This document shows, piece after piece, positions 33,932-42,272 of a DNA stretch of 64,000 bases. Under the pieces are notes generated by a model. It searched no databases and was not told the DNA's origin. It saw nothing but the letters and a program-made list of their open reading frames with translations. Location: positions 1 through 64,000 of the forward strand of contig NZ_JAKZFR010000007.1 in assembly GCF_022808935.1 (NCBI RefSeq), given 5' to 3'. Source of the DNA: Geothrix sp. SG200 (lineage in GTDB: Bacteria; Acidobacteriota; Holophagae; Holophagales; Holophagaceae). Positions within the stretch are counted from its first letter, which is position 1; each line of letters opens with the position of its first letter. The translations under genes were made by a program, and so were the position numbers.

Positions 33932-34008
33932 GCGCCCATAGCTCAGCTGGATAGAGCATCAGGCTTCGAACCTGAGGGTCGGGCGTTCGAGTCGCTCTGG
34001 GCGCACCA
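33932..34008 (+). tRNA. tRNA-Arg (anticodon TCG)
   Basis: A 77-base cloverleaf with CCA encoded. The acceptor stem is GCGCCCA/TGGGCGC, the D stem GCTC/GAGC, the anticodon loop CTTCGAA with TCG in positions 34-36, and the T loop TTCGAGT between GGGCG and CGCTC. It reads CGA and related codons. A second tRNA follows 25 bases later. Confidence 0.95.
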
Positions 34009-34033
34009 CCGGCAATGACAATTCGGCAACCCT

Positions 34034-34118
34034 GCGAGCGTGGCGGAACTGGTAGACGCACTGGATTTAGGTTCCAGCGGTTCACACCGTGTCGGTTCGA
34101 GTCCGACCGTTCGCACCA
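34034..34118 (+). tRNA. tRNA-Leu (anticodon TAG)
   Basis: An 85-base class II tRNA with CCA encoded. The acceptor stem is GCGAGCG/CGTTCGC with one G-T pair, the anticodon stem CTGGA/TCCAG carries loop TTTAGGT, giving TAG, a long variable arm follows, and the T loop is TTCGAGT. It reads CUA and related codons. Confidence 0.95.
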
Positions 34119-34151
34119 CATCGTATGACCCTCGCATCACACGGAGCATCC

Positions 34152-35816
34152 ATGTCCGCCACCCTGCATCACCAGTCCCCCACCCGCAAGGCCGTTGAAG
34201 TGACGGTGCCCGCCGCCGAGGTGAGCGCCACCTTCAACGAGGTGGTGGCCAAGATCGCGCCGAAGGTCCGCATCCCCGGCTTCCGCCCCGGCAAGGCCCC
34301 CCGGCCCGTCCTGATGCAGCGCTACGCCCGCGAGATCCAGTCCGACGTGGCCCAGCAGCTCGTGGAGAAGCACTTCTGGAAGGCCGCCCAGGAAGCCGGC
34401 GCCCTGCCCATCTCCCATCCCTCCCTGGAGAAGCTGGACCTGAAGGAGGGCGCCGACGCCGTCTTCCGCGCCCAGTTCGACGTGGCCCCCGAAGTGGCCC
34501 TGCCGGACTACAAGGCCATGGCCCTCACCAAGAAGAAGCGGGCCATCGACGAGTCCACCGTGGCCGAGCACCTGGAGGGGCTCCGCCAGCGGGCCACCAA
34601 GCTCCTGCCCGTGGAGGACGGCGCCGTGGCAGAGGGCCTGGTCGTCACGTGCGACATCCGCGTGAAGCCCCAGGGCCTCAAGGCCCAGACCTACCAGGAC
34701 CAGGTGCTGGAGATCGACGGCAAGCGCCCCTTCGACGCCCAGATCCTCGGCATGAAGGTCGACGAGAAGAAGGCCTTCAACCTCACCCACCCGGATGACG
34801 ACGCCAACAAGGTCCTCGCCGGCAAGTCCCTGGCCTACGAGGTGCAGGTCAAGGACATCCGCCGCAAGGACGTGCCCGTCCTGGGCGACGACTTCGCCAA
34901 GGACATGGGCGCCTTCGAGAACCTGGACGCCCTGAAGGCCGCCGTGAAGAAGGACCTGGAGGAGGCCGCCGAGCGTGACGCCGTGGCCCGCCTCCACGCC
35001 AACATGCTCGACACCCTGCTGGAGGCCGCGCCCTTCGAGGTGCCCCGCTCCATGGTGGCCCTGCAGCTCGATGATTACTGCCAGGAGTTCGCCCAGCACG
35101 TGGCCCGCCAGGGCATGGACCCCAAGAAGGTGAACTGGCAGGGCTACCGCCAGTACCGCCTCAACGACGCCGAGCGCGCCGTCCGCAGCGGCTACCTGCT
35201 CCAGGCCATCGGCAATGCCGAGAGCATCGAAGTGCCTGAGGCGGACATCGACACCGAGATTCGGAACTTCATGGCCGAGAACCAGGTGCAGCAGCCCTTC
35301 GAGGCCTTCAAGGCCGAGCTCGAGCGCCGCGGCAACACCACCGAGATCAAGGGCCGCCTCCGCACCGACCGCATCTTCACCCACCTGCTCGCCACCGCCA
35401 AAGTCACCGAGGAGCAGCTGGACAAGGCCGCCTTCGAGGCCCTGGTCGAGCTGGAGCGCAAGCGCGAGGCGGGCCTGCCCGTGAACCGCTTCGACGCCGG
35501 CGGCCTGGAGGGCGGCGACCTGGAGGGCCAGGAGGGTGGCGAGCCCGCCGCCGTGGCCCCCGCCGGCCACGTCCACGGCCCCGACTGTGACCACGACCAT
35601 GATCACGGTCACGAGCAGGGCCACGAGGAGGAGGCGGCTCCCGCCAAGAAGCCCGCGGCCAAGAAGGCCAAGGCCGAGCCTGAAGCCGAAGAGAAGCCCA
35701 AGAAGGCCGCCAAAAAGGACGAACCCGCCGCCGAGAAGCCCAAGAAGGCCGCCGCCAAGAAGGACGAGCCCGCCGAGGACAAGCCCAAGGCCAAGAAGCC
35801 CGCGGCCAAGAAGTAG
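34152..35816 (+). CDS. tig: Trigger factor with His-rich and Lys/Ala-rich tail
   Basis: A 554-residue trigger factor. The ribosome-docking loop is present as GFRPGKAPRPVL near residues 44-55, followed by the PPIase-like and arm domains. E. coli trigger factor has 432 residues, and the core here ends near 465. Beyond it, residues 473-494 are histidine-rich (HVHGPDCDHDHDHGHEQGH) and 495-554 are repeats of Lys, Ala, Glu and Pro (KKPAAKK-like), resembling histone H1 tails. GGAG precedes the ATG. Tig followed by clpP is the usual order, but clpX is not here. Confidence 0.93.
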   Translation: MSATLHHQSPTRKAVEVTVPAAEVSATFNEVVAKIAPKVRIPGFRPGKAPRPVLMQRYAREIQSDVAQQLVEKHFWKAAQEAGALPISHPSLEKLDLKEGADAVFRAQFDVAPEVALPDYKAMALTKKKRAIDESTVAEHLEGLRQRATKLLPVEDGAVAEGLVVTCDIRVKPQGLKAQTYQDQVLEIDGKRPFDAQILGMKVDEKKAFNLTHPDDDANKVLAGKSLAYEVQVKDIRRKDVPVLGDDFAKDMGAFENLDALKAAVKKDLEEAAERDAVARLHANMLDTLLEAAPFEVPRSMVALQLDDYCQEFAQHVARQGMDPKKVNWQGYRQYRLNDAERAVRSGYLLQAIGNAESIEVPEADIDTEIRNFMAENQVQQPFEAFKAELERRGNTTEIKGRLRTDRIFTHLLATAKVTEEQLDKAAFEALVELERKREAGLPVNRFDAGGLEGGDLEGQEGGEPAAVAPAGHVHGPDCDHDHDHGHEQGHEEEAAPAKKPAAKKAKAEPEAEEKPKKAAKKDEPAAEKPKKAAAKKDEPAEDKPKAKKPAAKK

Positions 35817-35838
35817 CGGTCTGCGCAGATCACCCAGA

Positions 35839-35864
35839 GAAGGCGCCTGCTGGCGCCTTCTTGC
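35839..35864 (+). terminator. Hairpin terminator between tig and clpP
   Basis: GAAGGCGCC and GGCGCCTTC form a perfect 9-bp stem around TGCT, then TTGCT. The short T-run makes it weak, so some readthrough into clpP is plausible. Confidence 0.6.
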
Positions 35865-35891
35865 TATCCTGATGAGCCAGCCGGAGGGCCC

Positions 35892-36488
35892 ATGCCCAGC
35901 AGCTACTATCCCCCCATCGTCATCGAGCAGACGCCGCGCGGCGAGCGCAGCTACGACATCTATTCGCGCCTGCTGAAGGACAACATCATCTTCCTGGGCA
36001 CGGCCATCGACGACAACGTGGCCAACGCCATCGTGGCCCAGATGCTCTTCCTCGAGAGCGAGGACCCGGACAAGGACATTCAGATCTACATCAACAGCCC
36101 CGGCGGGAGCGTCACCGCGGGCCTAGCCATCTACGACACCATGCAGTTCGTGAAGAACGACATCGTCACCTACTGCATCGGCCAGTGCGCGTCCATGGGC
36201 GCCCATCTCCTGGCCGCGGGCACCAAGGGCAAGCGCTTCGCCCTGCCCAACGCCCGCATCATGATCCACCAGCCCAGCGGCGGCGCCCAGGGCCAGGCCA
36301 CGGAGATCGAGATCACCTTCAAGGAGATCCAGCGCCTGAAGGAGAACCTGGCCGCCACCTTCGCCAAGCACACGAACCAGCCCCTGAAGAAGGTCATGAA
36401 GGACATGGACCGCGACTACTTCATGGGTGCCGAGGAGGCGCTGGAATACGGCATCGTCGACAAGGTCCTCTCCGAACGGCCCGCCTGA
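35892..36488 (+). CDS. clpP: ATP-dependent Clp protease proteolytic subunit
   Basis: A 198-residue serine protease subunit with a complete triad: Ser in GQCASMGA near residue 99, His in MIHQPSGG near 124 and Asp in MDRDYFM near 173. It forms the tetradecameric chamber and needs ClpX or ClpA ATPases encoded elsewhere. The N-terminus is standard. Its stop overlaps the hisC start in TGATG, so the two are coupled, an unusual neighbour since clpX normally follows. Confidence 0.96.
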   Translation: MPSSYYPPIVIEQTPRGERSYDIYSRLLKDNIIFLGTAIDDNVANAIVAQMLFLESEDPDKDIQIYINSPGGSVTAGLAIYDTMQFVKNDIVTYCIGQCASMGAHLLAAGTKGKRFALPNARIMIHQPSGGAQGQATEIEITFKEIQRLKENLAATFAKHTNQPLKKVMKDMDRDYFMGAEEALEYGIVDKVLSERPA

Positions 36489-37615
36489 TGAACACCAGTC
36501 TTTCCGCCCTTCCCGCCTTCGAACACCTGGCGCGGATCCCGCTCTACGTTCCCGGCAAGCCCATCCAGGAGGTCCAGCGCGAGCTGGGTCTCACCTCCAT
36601 CGTCAAGCTCGCCTCCAACGAGAATCCCTGGGGCCCCACCGATGCCGTGAAGGCCCGGGTGGCCGCGGTCATCTCCGGCTCCGAGTTCGAGGGCCTCGGC
36701 CTCTACCCCGTGAGCGACGGCTACTACCTCCGCCAGCGCATCGCCGAGCGCAAGGGCCTGGACCTGGACCGCGTGGTGCTGGGCAACGGCAGCAGCGAGA
36801 TCCTGGAGATGGTGGCCAAGGCCGCCTTCCTGGATGGCGGCAGCTCCGTCATCCCGAAGCACAGCTTCGCCATCTACGGCATCGCCACCCAGACGGCCGG
36901 CGGCCGCGTCATCGAATCCCGCGCCTCGGCCACGGAGCTCGACGCCGACGACATCCTGCGCTCCGTGGCGGCAGATACCCGCCTCGTCTACCTCGGCAAT
37001 CCCAACAACCCCACGGGCATCCGCTTGGAGAGGTCGGAGCTGGAACGCCTGGTGCGCGAGCTGCGGGAGGACATCGTCCTCGTGGTGGACCAGGCCTACG
37101 CCGAGTACGAGGATCCGGACACGTATCCGGATGCCGCGGCCTACCTGGACCAGCGCCCGAACCTGCTGGTCCTCCACACCTTCTCCAAGATCCACGCCCT
37201 GGCCGGGCTCCGCATCGGCTATGGGCTCGGGTCCAGGGAGATGATGGGTTTCCTGGAGCGGGTGCGCAGCCCCTTCAACACCAACCACCTGGCCCAGGCC
37301 GCCGCCGAAGTGGCCGTGCAGGACCTGGCCTTCGAAGCCTTCTCCCGCCAGAAGAACACCGAGGCCCGAGCGGCCTTCGTGGCGGAAGCCGCGAAGCACC
37401 GCTGCCAGACCTCGGGCACTTCGGGCAACTTCATCCTCGTGGAGACCGCCTTCCCCGCCGCCGACCTGTTCAAGGAGCTGCTCCAGCGCGGCGTGATCGT
37501 GCGGCCCATGCAGGGTTACGGCCTGCCCAACCACCTCCGCGTGACCTTCGGGAAGCCCGAGGAGATGGAGGCCTTCTGGAAGGCCGCGGGACCGCTGCTT
37601 GACGGCGGCTGCTGA
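36488..37615 (+). CDS. hisC: Histidinol-phosphate aminotransferase
   Basis: A 375-residue class I PLP enzyme. It has LASNENPWGP near 40, GNGSSEILEMVAKAAF near 95, GNPNNPTG near 170, DQAYAEYEDP near 199 and the PLP-lysine segment TFSKIHALAGLRIGYG near 226. These match HisC, which transaminates imidazole-acetol phosphate in histidine synthesis. Related enzymes also act on phenylalanine or tyrosine. No other his gene is adjacent. The ATG overlaps the clpP stop by one base, and the recQ start directly abuts its own stop. Confidence 0.9.
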   Translation: MNTSLSALPAFEHLARIPLYVPGKPIQEVQRELGLTSIVKLASNENPWGPTDAVKARVAAVISGSEFEGLGLYPVSDGYYLRQRIAERKGLDLDRVVLGNGSSEILEMVAKAAFLDGGSSVIPKHSFAIYGIATQTAGGRVIESRASATELDADDILRSVAADTRLVYLGNPNNPTGIRLERSELERLVRELREDIVLVVDQAYAEYEDPDTYPDAAAYLDQRPNLLVLHTFSKIHALAGLRIGYGLGSREMMGFLERVRSPFNTNHLAQAAAEVAVQDLAFEAFSRQKNTEARAAFVAEAAKHRCQTSGTSGNFILVETAFPAADLFKELLQRGVIVRPMQGYGLPNHLRVTFGKPEEMEAFWKAAGPLLDGGC

Positions 37616-39304
37616 GTGGCGCAGGTTCCAGACGAGATTGAGCGGCTGCGCGCCCTGCTCGCGCAGGGTGCGCATGGGGAATGCCGGGAAGGGCTGGCGC
37701 GGCTGCGGGCCCGCTACCGCACCGAGCCCGGAGCCTTTGATGCCGAGGCCATCGCAGCGCTGAAAGGCTTGGCGGCAGGACTGGAAGCCCCGCCGGATCT
37801 GGAGTCCGCCCTCAAGGCCACCTTCGGCTATGCCTCCTTCCGACCCGGGCAGCGGGCCATCATCGAGGCGGTGATGGCGGGTCGCGACGTGGTGGGCATC
37901 ATGCCCACGGGCGCCGGCAAGTCCCTCACCTTCCAGCTGCCCGCGCGGCTGCTGGGCGGGGTGACGCTGGTGGTGTCGCCCCTCATTGCCCTCATGAAGG
38001 ACCAGGTGGACGCGCTGACCGAGGCCGGACTCCGCGCCACCTTCCTCAACTCCAGCCTCGACGCGGAGGCGCGCCGCGAGCGCATCCGCGCCCTCAAGAA
38101 CGGCGAGCTGGAGCTGGTGTACGCGGCGCCCGAGGGCCTCGAGCTCTACCTCGCCGACCTGCTCCGCGAGGTGGATCTGCGCCTCATCGCCGTGGACGAG
38201 GCCCACTGCATCAGCCACTGGGGCCACGATTTCCGTCCCGCCTACCGCACCCTGGCCGGCCTCAAGCGGCGCTTCCCGGGCGTGCCCGTCCTGGCCCTCA
38301 CGGCCACGGCCACGCCCGAAGTGCGCCGCGACATCGCGGAGCAGCTGGAGATGCGGAAGCCCGTCGAAGTGCAAGGCTCCTTCTTCCGTCCCAACCTGCG
38401 CATCAGCGCCTACCGCAAGGGCGCCGAGGGACTGCCGCCCGTGCGCGAGGCTCTGCTGCGGCTCGTACTGGCGCGGCGCGGCGAGAGCGGCATCATCTAC
38501 TGCCTGTCGCGCAAGGCCGTGGAGGGCACGGCGGCCTTCCTGCGCGACGAGGGCGTCCTCGCCGCCGCCTACCACGCGGGCATGGACGCCGCGGCGCGCT
38601 CCGCGGCCCAGGAGGCCTTCCAGCGGGATGACGTGGATGTCATCGTCGCCACCGTCGCGTTCGGCATGGGCATCGACAAGAGCAACATCCGCTACGTCAT
38701 CCACCGCGACATGCCCAAGAGCGTGGAGGGCTGGTACCAGGAGATCGGCCGCGCGGGACGCGACGGCGCCGACGCCGATTGCGTCATGTTCTACGGCTGG
38801 GGCGATGTGCTGAGCTACGACCGGTTCACGGATGGCTTGGAGGCGAACCTGGCTCAGGCCCAGCAGCGCCAGACCCGGGATCTCTTCCGCCTGGCGGATG
38901 CCACGCGCTGCCGCCACCAGGCCCTGCTGGCCCATTTCGGGGAGCGCATGGAGCCCTGCGGGGCGTCCTGCGATGTCTGCTCCGGGGCGGATCCGCTGGA
39001 AGCCGCGCCGAAACCCGGCAAGGCCAAGCGCGGCTCGCCGCGCGGAACCCGCCCGGCCCTGCCCGAGGGACCGGTGGACGGCGAAGAGGCGCTCTACCGG
39101 GATCTGAAGGCCCTGCGGAAGCAGCTCGCCGATGCCCGGGGCGTGCCCGCCTACGTGATCTTCAGCGACGCCACACTCCAGCAGATGGCCCGCTTCCAGC
39201 CCGCCACCGAGGCGGAATTCCTGGCCCTGAGCGGCGTGGGGCCGAAGAAGCTCCAGCAGTACGGCGAGTCCTTCCTCCGCCTTCTGCGTGAAAAGACGAT
39301 CTAA
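37616..39304 (+). CDS. recQ: RecQ-family DNA helicase lacking the winged-helix domain
   Basis: A 562-residue superfamily 2 helicase. After an N-terminal extension of about 65 residues come motif I GAGKS near 99, [15 protein letters not shown] near 198, and motif [12 protein letters not shown] near 378. A zinc site uses Cys near 432, 444, 449 and 452. A basic, Pro-rich linker (about 455-487) leads straight into an HRDC domain; the winged helix found between them in E. coli RecQ is missing. It starts with GTG immediately after the hisC stop. Role: DNA repair and recombination. Confidence 0.92.
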   Translation: MAQVPDEIERLRALLAQGAHGECREGLARLRARYRTEPGAFDAEAIAALKGLAAGLEAPPDLESALKATFGYASFRPGQRAIIEAVMAGRDVVGIMPTGAGKSLTFQLPARLLGGVTLVVSPLIALMKDQVDALTEAGLRATFLNSSLDAEARRERIRALKNGELELVYAAPEGLELYLADLLREVDLRLIAVDEAHCISHWGHDFRPAYRTLAGLKRRFPGVPVLALTATATPEVRRDIAEQLEMRKPVEVQGSFFRPNLRISAYRKGAEGLPPVREALLRLVLARRGESGIIYCLSRKAVEGTAAFLRDEGVLAAAYHAGMDAAARSAAQEAFQRDDVDVIVATVAFGMGIDKSNIRYVIHRDMPKSVEGWYQEIGRAGRDGADADCVMFYGWGDVLSYDRFTDGLEANLAQAQQRQTRDLFRLADATRCRHQALLAHFGERMEPCGASCDVCSGADPLEAAPKPGKAKRGSPRGTRPALPEGPVDGEEALYRDLKALRKQLADARGVPAYVIFSDATLQQMARFQPATEAEFLALSGVGPKKLQQYGESFLRLLREKTI

Positions 39305-39355
39305 TGGTAACCTTCCAGTAGCCTGGGCCTCTGTCACAACCTGGAACGGCCCCCG

Positions 39356-39365
39356 TTGATATCAA
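39356..39365 (+). promoter_or_regulatory. TTGATATCAA palindrome upstream of the NapC-type cytochrome
   Basis: A perfect 10-bp palindrome made of the two FNR half-sites without the usual four-base spacer, 125 bases before the cytochrome start. It is a candidate operator only, since a 10-bp palindrome can occur by chance. Confidence 0.25.
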
Positions 39366-39489
39366 AGGAGATAAGGCCTCCTTGACCCTGCCCTGTCTTG
39401 CGGCTGATCCCGGAGGAATTTAGGGTGGGATGAGGCATTGCCCACTCGGGTGTCATTTGTCTTTTCCCCCACGTCGCGGAGGTGGATCC

Positions 39490-40941
39490 ATGAGCTTGAA
39501 AGAACGCATCAGAGACCTCGCCAGGCTCTGCTTCCAGCTGGGGAACAACTGGATCACCCTGCTGGGCGTGGCCCTGACGACCAGCTCCGCCTTCACGCTC
39601 GTCTGGTTCTGGTTCATGGAGCTGACCAGCCCCCGGGCCGTCCACCCCTACGTCGGCATCCTGCTCTTCCTCGCCCTTCCCGCCATTTTCCTCGTGGGCC
39701 TGGTCCTCATCCCCGTGGGCATCCTCCGGGTGCGCCGCCAGCGCCGCCTGTCGGGCGAGGCCCCCACACCCCTCCAGAAGGTGGACTTCACCCAGCCTGG
39801 CATCCGCCGCCTGCTGCTGGTGGTGGGCGCCCTCACCTTCATCAACGTCGGCATCCTCGGCACCGCGGGCCTCAAGGGCGTGGAGTACATGGACTCCAAC
39901 CGCTTCTGCGGCCTCACCTGCCACACCGTGATGAGCCCCGAGTACACCGCCTTCCTGAATTCGCCCCACTCCCGCGTGGGCTGCGCCCAGTGCCACATCG
40001 GCCACGGCGCCCCCGCCCTGGTGCGGGCCAAGATCTCCGGCACCCGTCAGCTCTTCGCGGTGGCTTTCGGCACCTACTCCCGCCCCATCCCGAGCCCCGT
40101 CGAGCACCTGCGTCCTGCCCGCGAGACCTGCGAACAGTGCCACTGGCCCCAGAAGTTCACGGACGACAAGCTGCTCATCCGCACCAAGTTCGCCGATGAC
40201 GAGGCCAACACCCCCTCCACCAGCATCCTCCTGCTGAAGATCGGTGGGCACACCGCCAACGGCACCACGGGCATCCACGGCCGCCACCTCGACGCCATGG
40301 AGCGCATCAGCTACATCAGCACGGACCACCGCCGCCAGGAGATCCCCAAGGTCACCTACCGCGACGACAACGGCCAGCTCGTGGAGTACATCACCGACGA
40401 CTACAAGAAGCTCACGCCCGACCAGCTGGCCAAGGCCACTGAGCGCAAGATGGACTGCATCGACTGCCACAACCGGCCCACCCACACCTTCGAGCTGCCC
40501 GACCGCGCCGTGGACAAGTCCATGGCCAACGGCCTCATCAGCCCCGAGCTACCTTATATCAAGAAGAAGGCGGTGGAGCTGCTGAAGGTCGAGTACGCCA
40601 GTCAGCAGGAGGCGGGTTCGAAGATCGTGCTTGGCATCAACGAGTTCTACCGCACCACCTACCCCGACGTGTTCAAGCACAAGCGGGCCCAGGTGGACGC
40701 GGCCGCCGAGGCCGTGAAGGCGATCTACATGCGCAACGTGTTCCCCGAGATGAAGCTCACATGGGGCACGCACCCGAACAACATCGGGCACGAGGAATCC
40801 GTGGGCTGCTTCCGCTGCCACGACGGCAGCCACACCGCCGCCGATGGCCGCACCATCAAGGGCGACTGCGATACCTGCCACACGATCCTGGCCCAGGACG
40901 AGAAGGATCCCAAGGTCCTCAAGGATCTCGGCATGAAGTAA
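39490..40941 (+). CDS. NapC/NirT-type multiheme cytochrome c, inner-membrane quinol dehydrogenase
   Basis: A 483-residue protein with three N-terminal hydrophobic helices (about 21-42, 52-78 and 105-125). One Cx3CH motif (CGLTCH near 140) and five CxxCH motifs (near 165, 214, 323, 440 and 460) follow. The pattern resembles large NapC/NirT proteins such as Geobacter ImcH, which pass electrons from menaquinol to periplasmic or extracellular carriers. GGAGGTGG precedes the ATG at 39490. It could feed anaerobic respiration; the acceptor cannot be told from here. Confidence 0.85.
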   Translation: MSLKERIRDLARLCFQLGNNWITLLGVALTTSSAFTLVWFWFMELTSPRAVHPYVGILLFLALPAIFLVGLVLIPVGILRVRRQRRLSGEAPTPLQKVDFTQPGIRRLLLVVGALTFINVGILGTAGLKGVEYMDSNRFCGLTCHTVMSPEYTAFLNSPHSRVGCAQCHIGHGAPALVRAKISGTRQLFAVAFGTYSRPIPSPVEHLRPARETCEQCHWPQKFTDDKLLIRTKFADDEANTPSTSILLLKIGGHTANGTTGIHGRHLDAMERISYISTDHRRQEIPKVTYRDDNGQLVEYITDDYKKLTPDQLAKATERKMDCIDCHNRPTHTFELPDRAVDKSMANGLISPELPYIKKKAVELLKVEYASQQEAGSKIVLGINEFYRTTYPDVFKHKRAQVDAAAEAVKAIYMRNVFPEMKLTWGTHPNNIGHEESVGCFRCHDGSHTAADGRTIKGDCDTCHTILAQDEKDPKVLKDLGMK

Positions 40942-40976
40942 TGGCAAGGCCGGGAGCGGTCCCCCAGAATGAAGGC

Positions 40977-41642
40977 ATGACCGCTTCCGCCCTTCCCCTG
41001 ATTGCGATCGACGGCCCGTCCGGCGTGGGAAAGTCCACCACAGCCCGACGGGCCGCCGCGCGTCTGGGCTGGCAGTACCTCGACACCGGCGCCATGTACC
41101 GCGCCGCCACCCTGGCCCTCCAGCGCGCGGGCCTGTCCCTGGCGGACCGCCCCGCGCTGGAACGCCTCCTGGTGAGCCTGGACCTCGCCCAGGAAGGCAC
41201 GCGCATCTTCCTCTCCGGCGAGGATGTCAGCGAGGCCATCCGCAGCCAGGACGTCACGCGCGCGGTGACGCCCGTGAGCGCGGATGCCCGCGTGCGCGAA
41301 GTGCTGGTGGAGCAGCAGCGCCGCATCGGCGCCTCCGGTCGCTGGGTGGTGGACGGCCGCGACATCGGCACGGTGGTCTTTCCTGGCGCCTGCTGCAAGA
41401 TCTTCCTCACCGCCAGCCCCGAGGCCCGCGCCCGGCGCCGTTTCCTCGAGCTGGAAGCCAAGGGCCAGACCCCGGTGTTCGACGAGGTGCTCGCCGATCA
41501 GCGCCGACGCGACGAGGCCGACAGCACCCGCGCCGTGGCGCCCTTGCGCAGGGCCGCGGACGCCGTGGAGCTGGATTCCAGTGCCATGACCCTCGACCAG
41601 GTGGTGGACTGGATCGTGGCAAGGCACCTGGCGCATCCGTGA
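40977..41642 (+). CDS. cmk: Cytidylate kinase
   Basis: A 221-residue P-loop kinase. IDGPSGVGKSTTARR near 10-24, LDTGAMYRAATL near 38 and VVDGRDIGTVVFP near 120 match Cmk, which converts CMP/dCMP to the diphosphate. Length fits. An in-frame ATG at 40941, overlapping the cytochrome stop as TAATG, is an alternative start; neither ATG has a strong ribosome binding site. Its stop overlaps the next start in GTGA, so cmk and the membrane protein are coupled. Confidence 0.93.
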   Translation: MTASALPLIAIDGPSGVGKSTTARRAAARLGWQYLDTGAMYRAATLALQRAGLSLADRPALERLLVSLDLAQEGTRIFLSGEDVSEAIRSQDVTRAVTPVSADARVREVLVEQQRRIGASGRWVVDGRDIGTVVFPGACCKIFLTASPEARARRRFLELEAKGQTPVFDEVLADQRRRDEADSTRAVAPLRRAADAVELDSSAMTLDQVVDWIVARHLAHP

Positions 41643-42193
41643 CGCCCCTTCTGGAACCGCTGGCCGAAGCCTGGGAGGCCGAGTGGCAGCCCGTGGGAAC
41701 CGCCGCCGTGGCCGGCGTCTCCCTGGGTTTCCTCCTGCTCGCCGTTCTCGCGATCCGCGCCGACCAGGGCTGGATCCCGCTTCTGGACGGCGTGAATCTG
41801 GTGTTCCACGAAGCCGGCCATCCCATCTTCGGCCTCCTGGGCTGGGAGGTCCTGACCATCCTCGGCGGGACCTTCATGCAGCTCCTGGTGCCCCTGGTCG
41901 CGCTTGGGACCTTCTGGCTGCGCCGGGATGCGGTGGGCACCGCGGCCACGGGCATCTGGGCCTTCGAGAACCTCCTGAACATCGCGCGCTATGTGGCGGA
42001 CGCCCGCGCGCAGGTCCTCCCGCTGGTGGGTGGAGGCGAGCACGACTGGGCCACGCTGCTGGGGCGCTGGGGCCTGCTGACCCAGGACACGACGCTGGCC
42101 CGCGGGCTCCAGGGTCTCGGCTGGCTCGGCATGGTGGCCTGCTGGGCCTGGCTGGCCTGGCGGTGGCACCGGAGCCGCCCGGACCGCGCCTAG
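41639..42193 (+). CDS. Membrane protein with HEAGH motif (putative zinc protease-like)
   Basis: A 184-residue protein with about four hydrophobic segments. HEAGHPIFGLLGWE near residues 57-70 contains HExxH, the metal-binding pattern of M50-like membrane proteases, but a second motif with the third ligand is not obvious. A later acidic loop holds GEHDWATLLGR. I do not recognise a named family. It starts with GTG overlapping the cmk stop and ends before a very strong hairpin. Confidence 0.65.
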   Translation: MTPLLEPLAEAWEAEWQPVGTAAVAGVSLGFLLLAVLAIRADQGWIPLLDGVNLVFHEAGHPIFGLLGWEVLTILGGTFMQLLVPLVALGTFWLRRDAVGTAATGIWAFENLLNIARYVADARAQVLPLVGGGEHDWATLLGRWGLLTQDTTLARGLQGLGWLGMVACWAWLAWRWHRSRPDRA

Positions 42194-42218
42194 GGGCAGC
42201 CGCCATCACGCCTTTTCC

Positions 42219-42260
42219 GCTTCAGAAAACGGGCGCCTCCTGGCGCCCGTTTTCTGAAGC
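42219..42260. terminator. Strong bidirectional terminator
   Basis: GCTTCAGAAAACGGGCGCC and its exact complement form a 19-bp stem around TCCT. Runs of A and T lie inside the stem, so each strand ends the second arm with a short T-run. It separates the convergent HEAGH gene and cydB. Confidence 0.85.
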
Positions 42261-42272
42261 ATGAGGACAAGC

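Noticed and set aside
33720-34008. tRNA-Arg as a phage or island attachment site
   Set aside because: The repeat includes only the 5' end of the tRNA, the interval is 169 bases, and no integrase is in the window.
33747-34121. Open frame across the tRNA pair
   Set aside because: It covers two tRNAs with complete cloverleaves and has no protein motif.
36416-39337. 973-codon open frame antisense to clpP, hisC and recQ
   Set aside because: It spans three well-supported genes, is Gly/Val/His-rich without domains, and is a codon-bias shadow.
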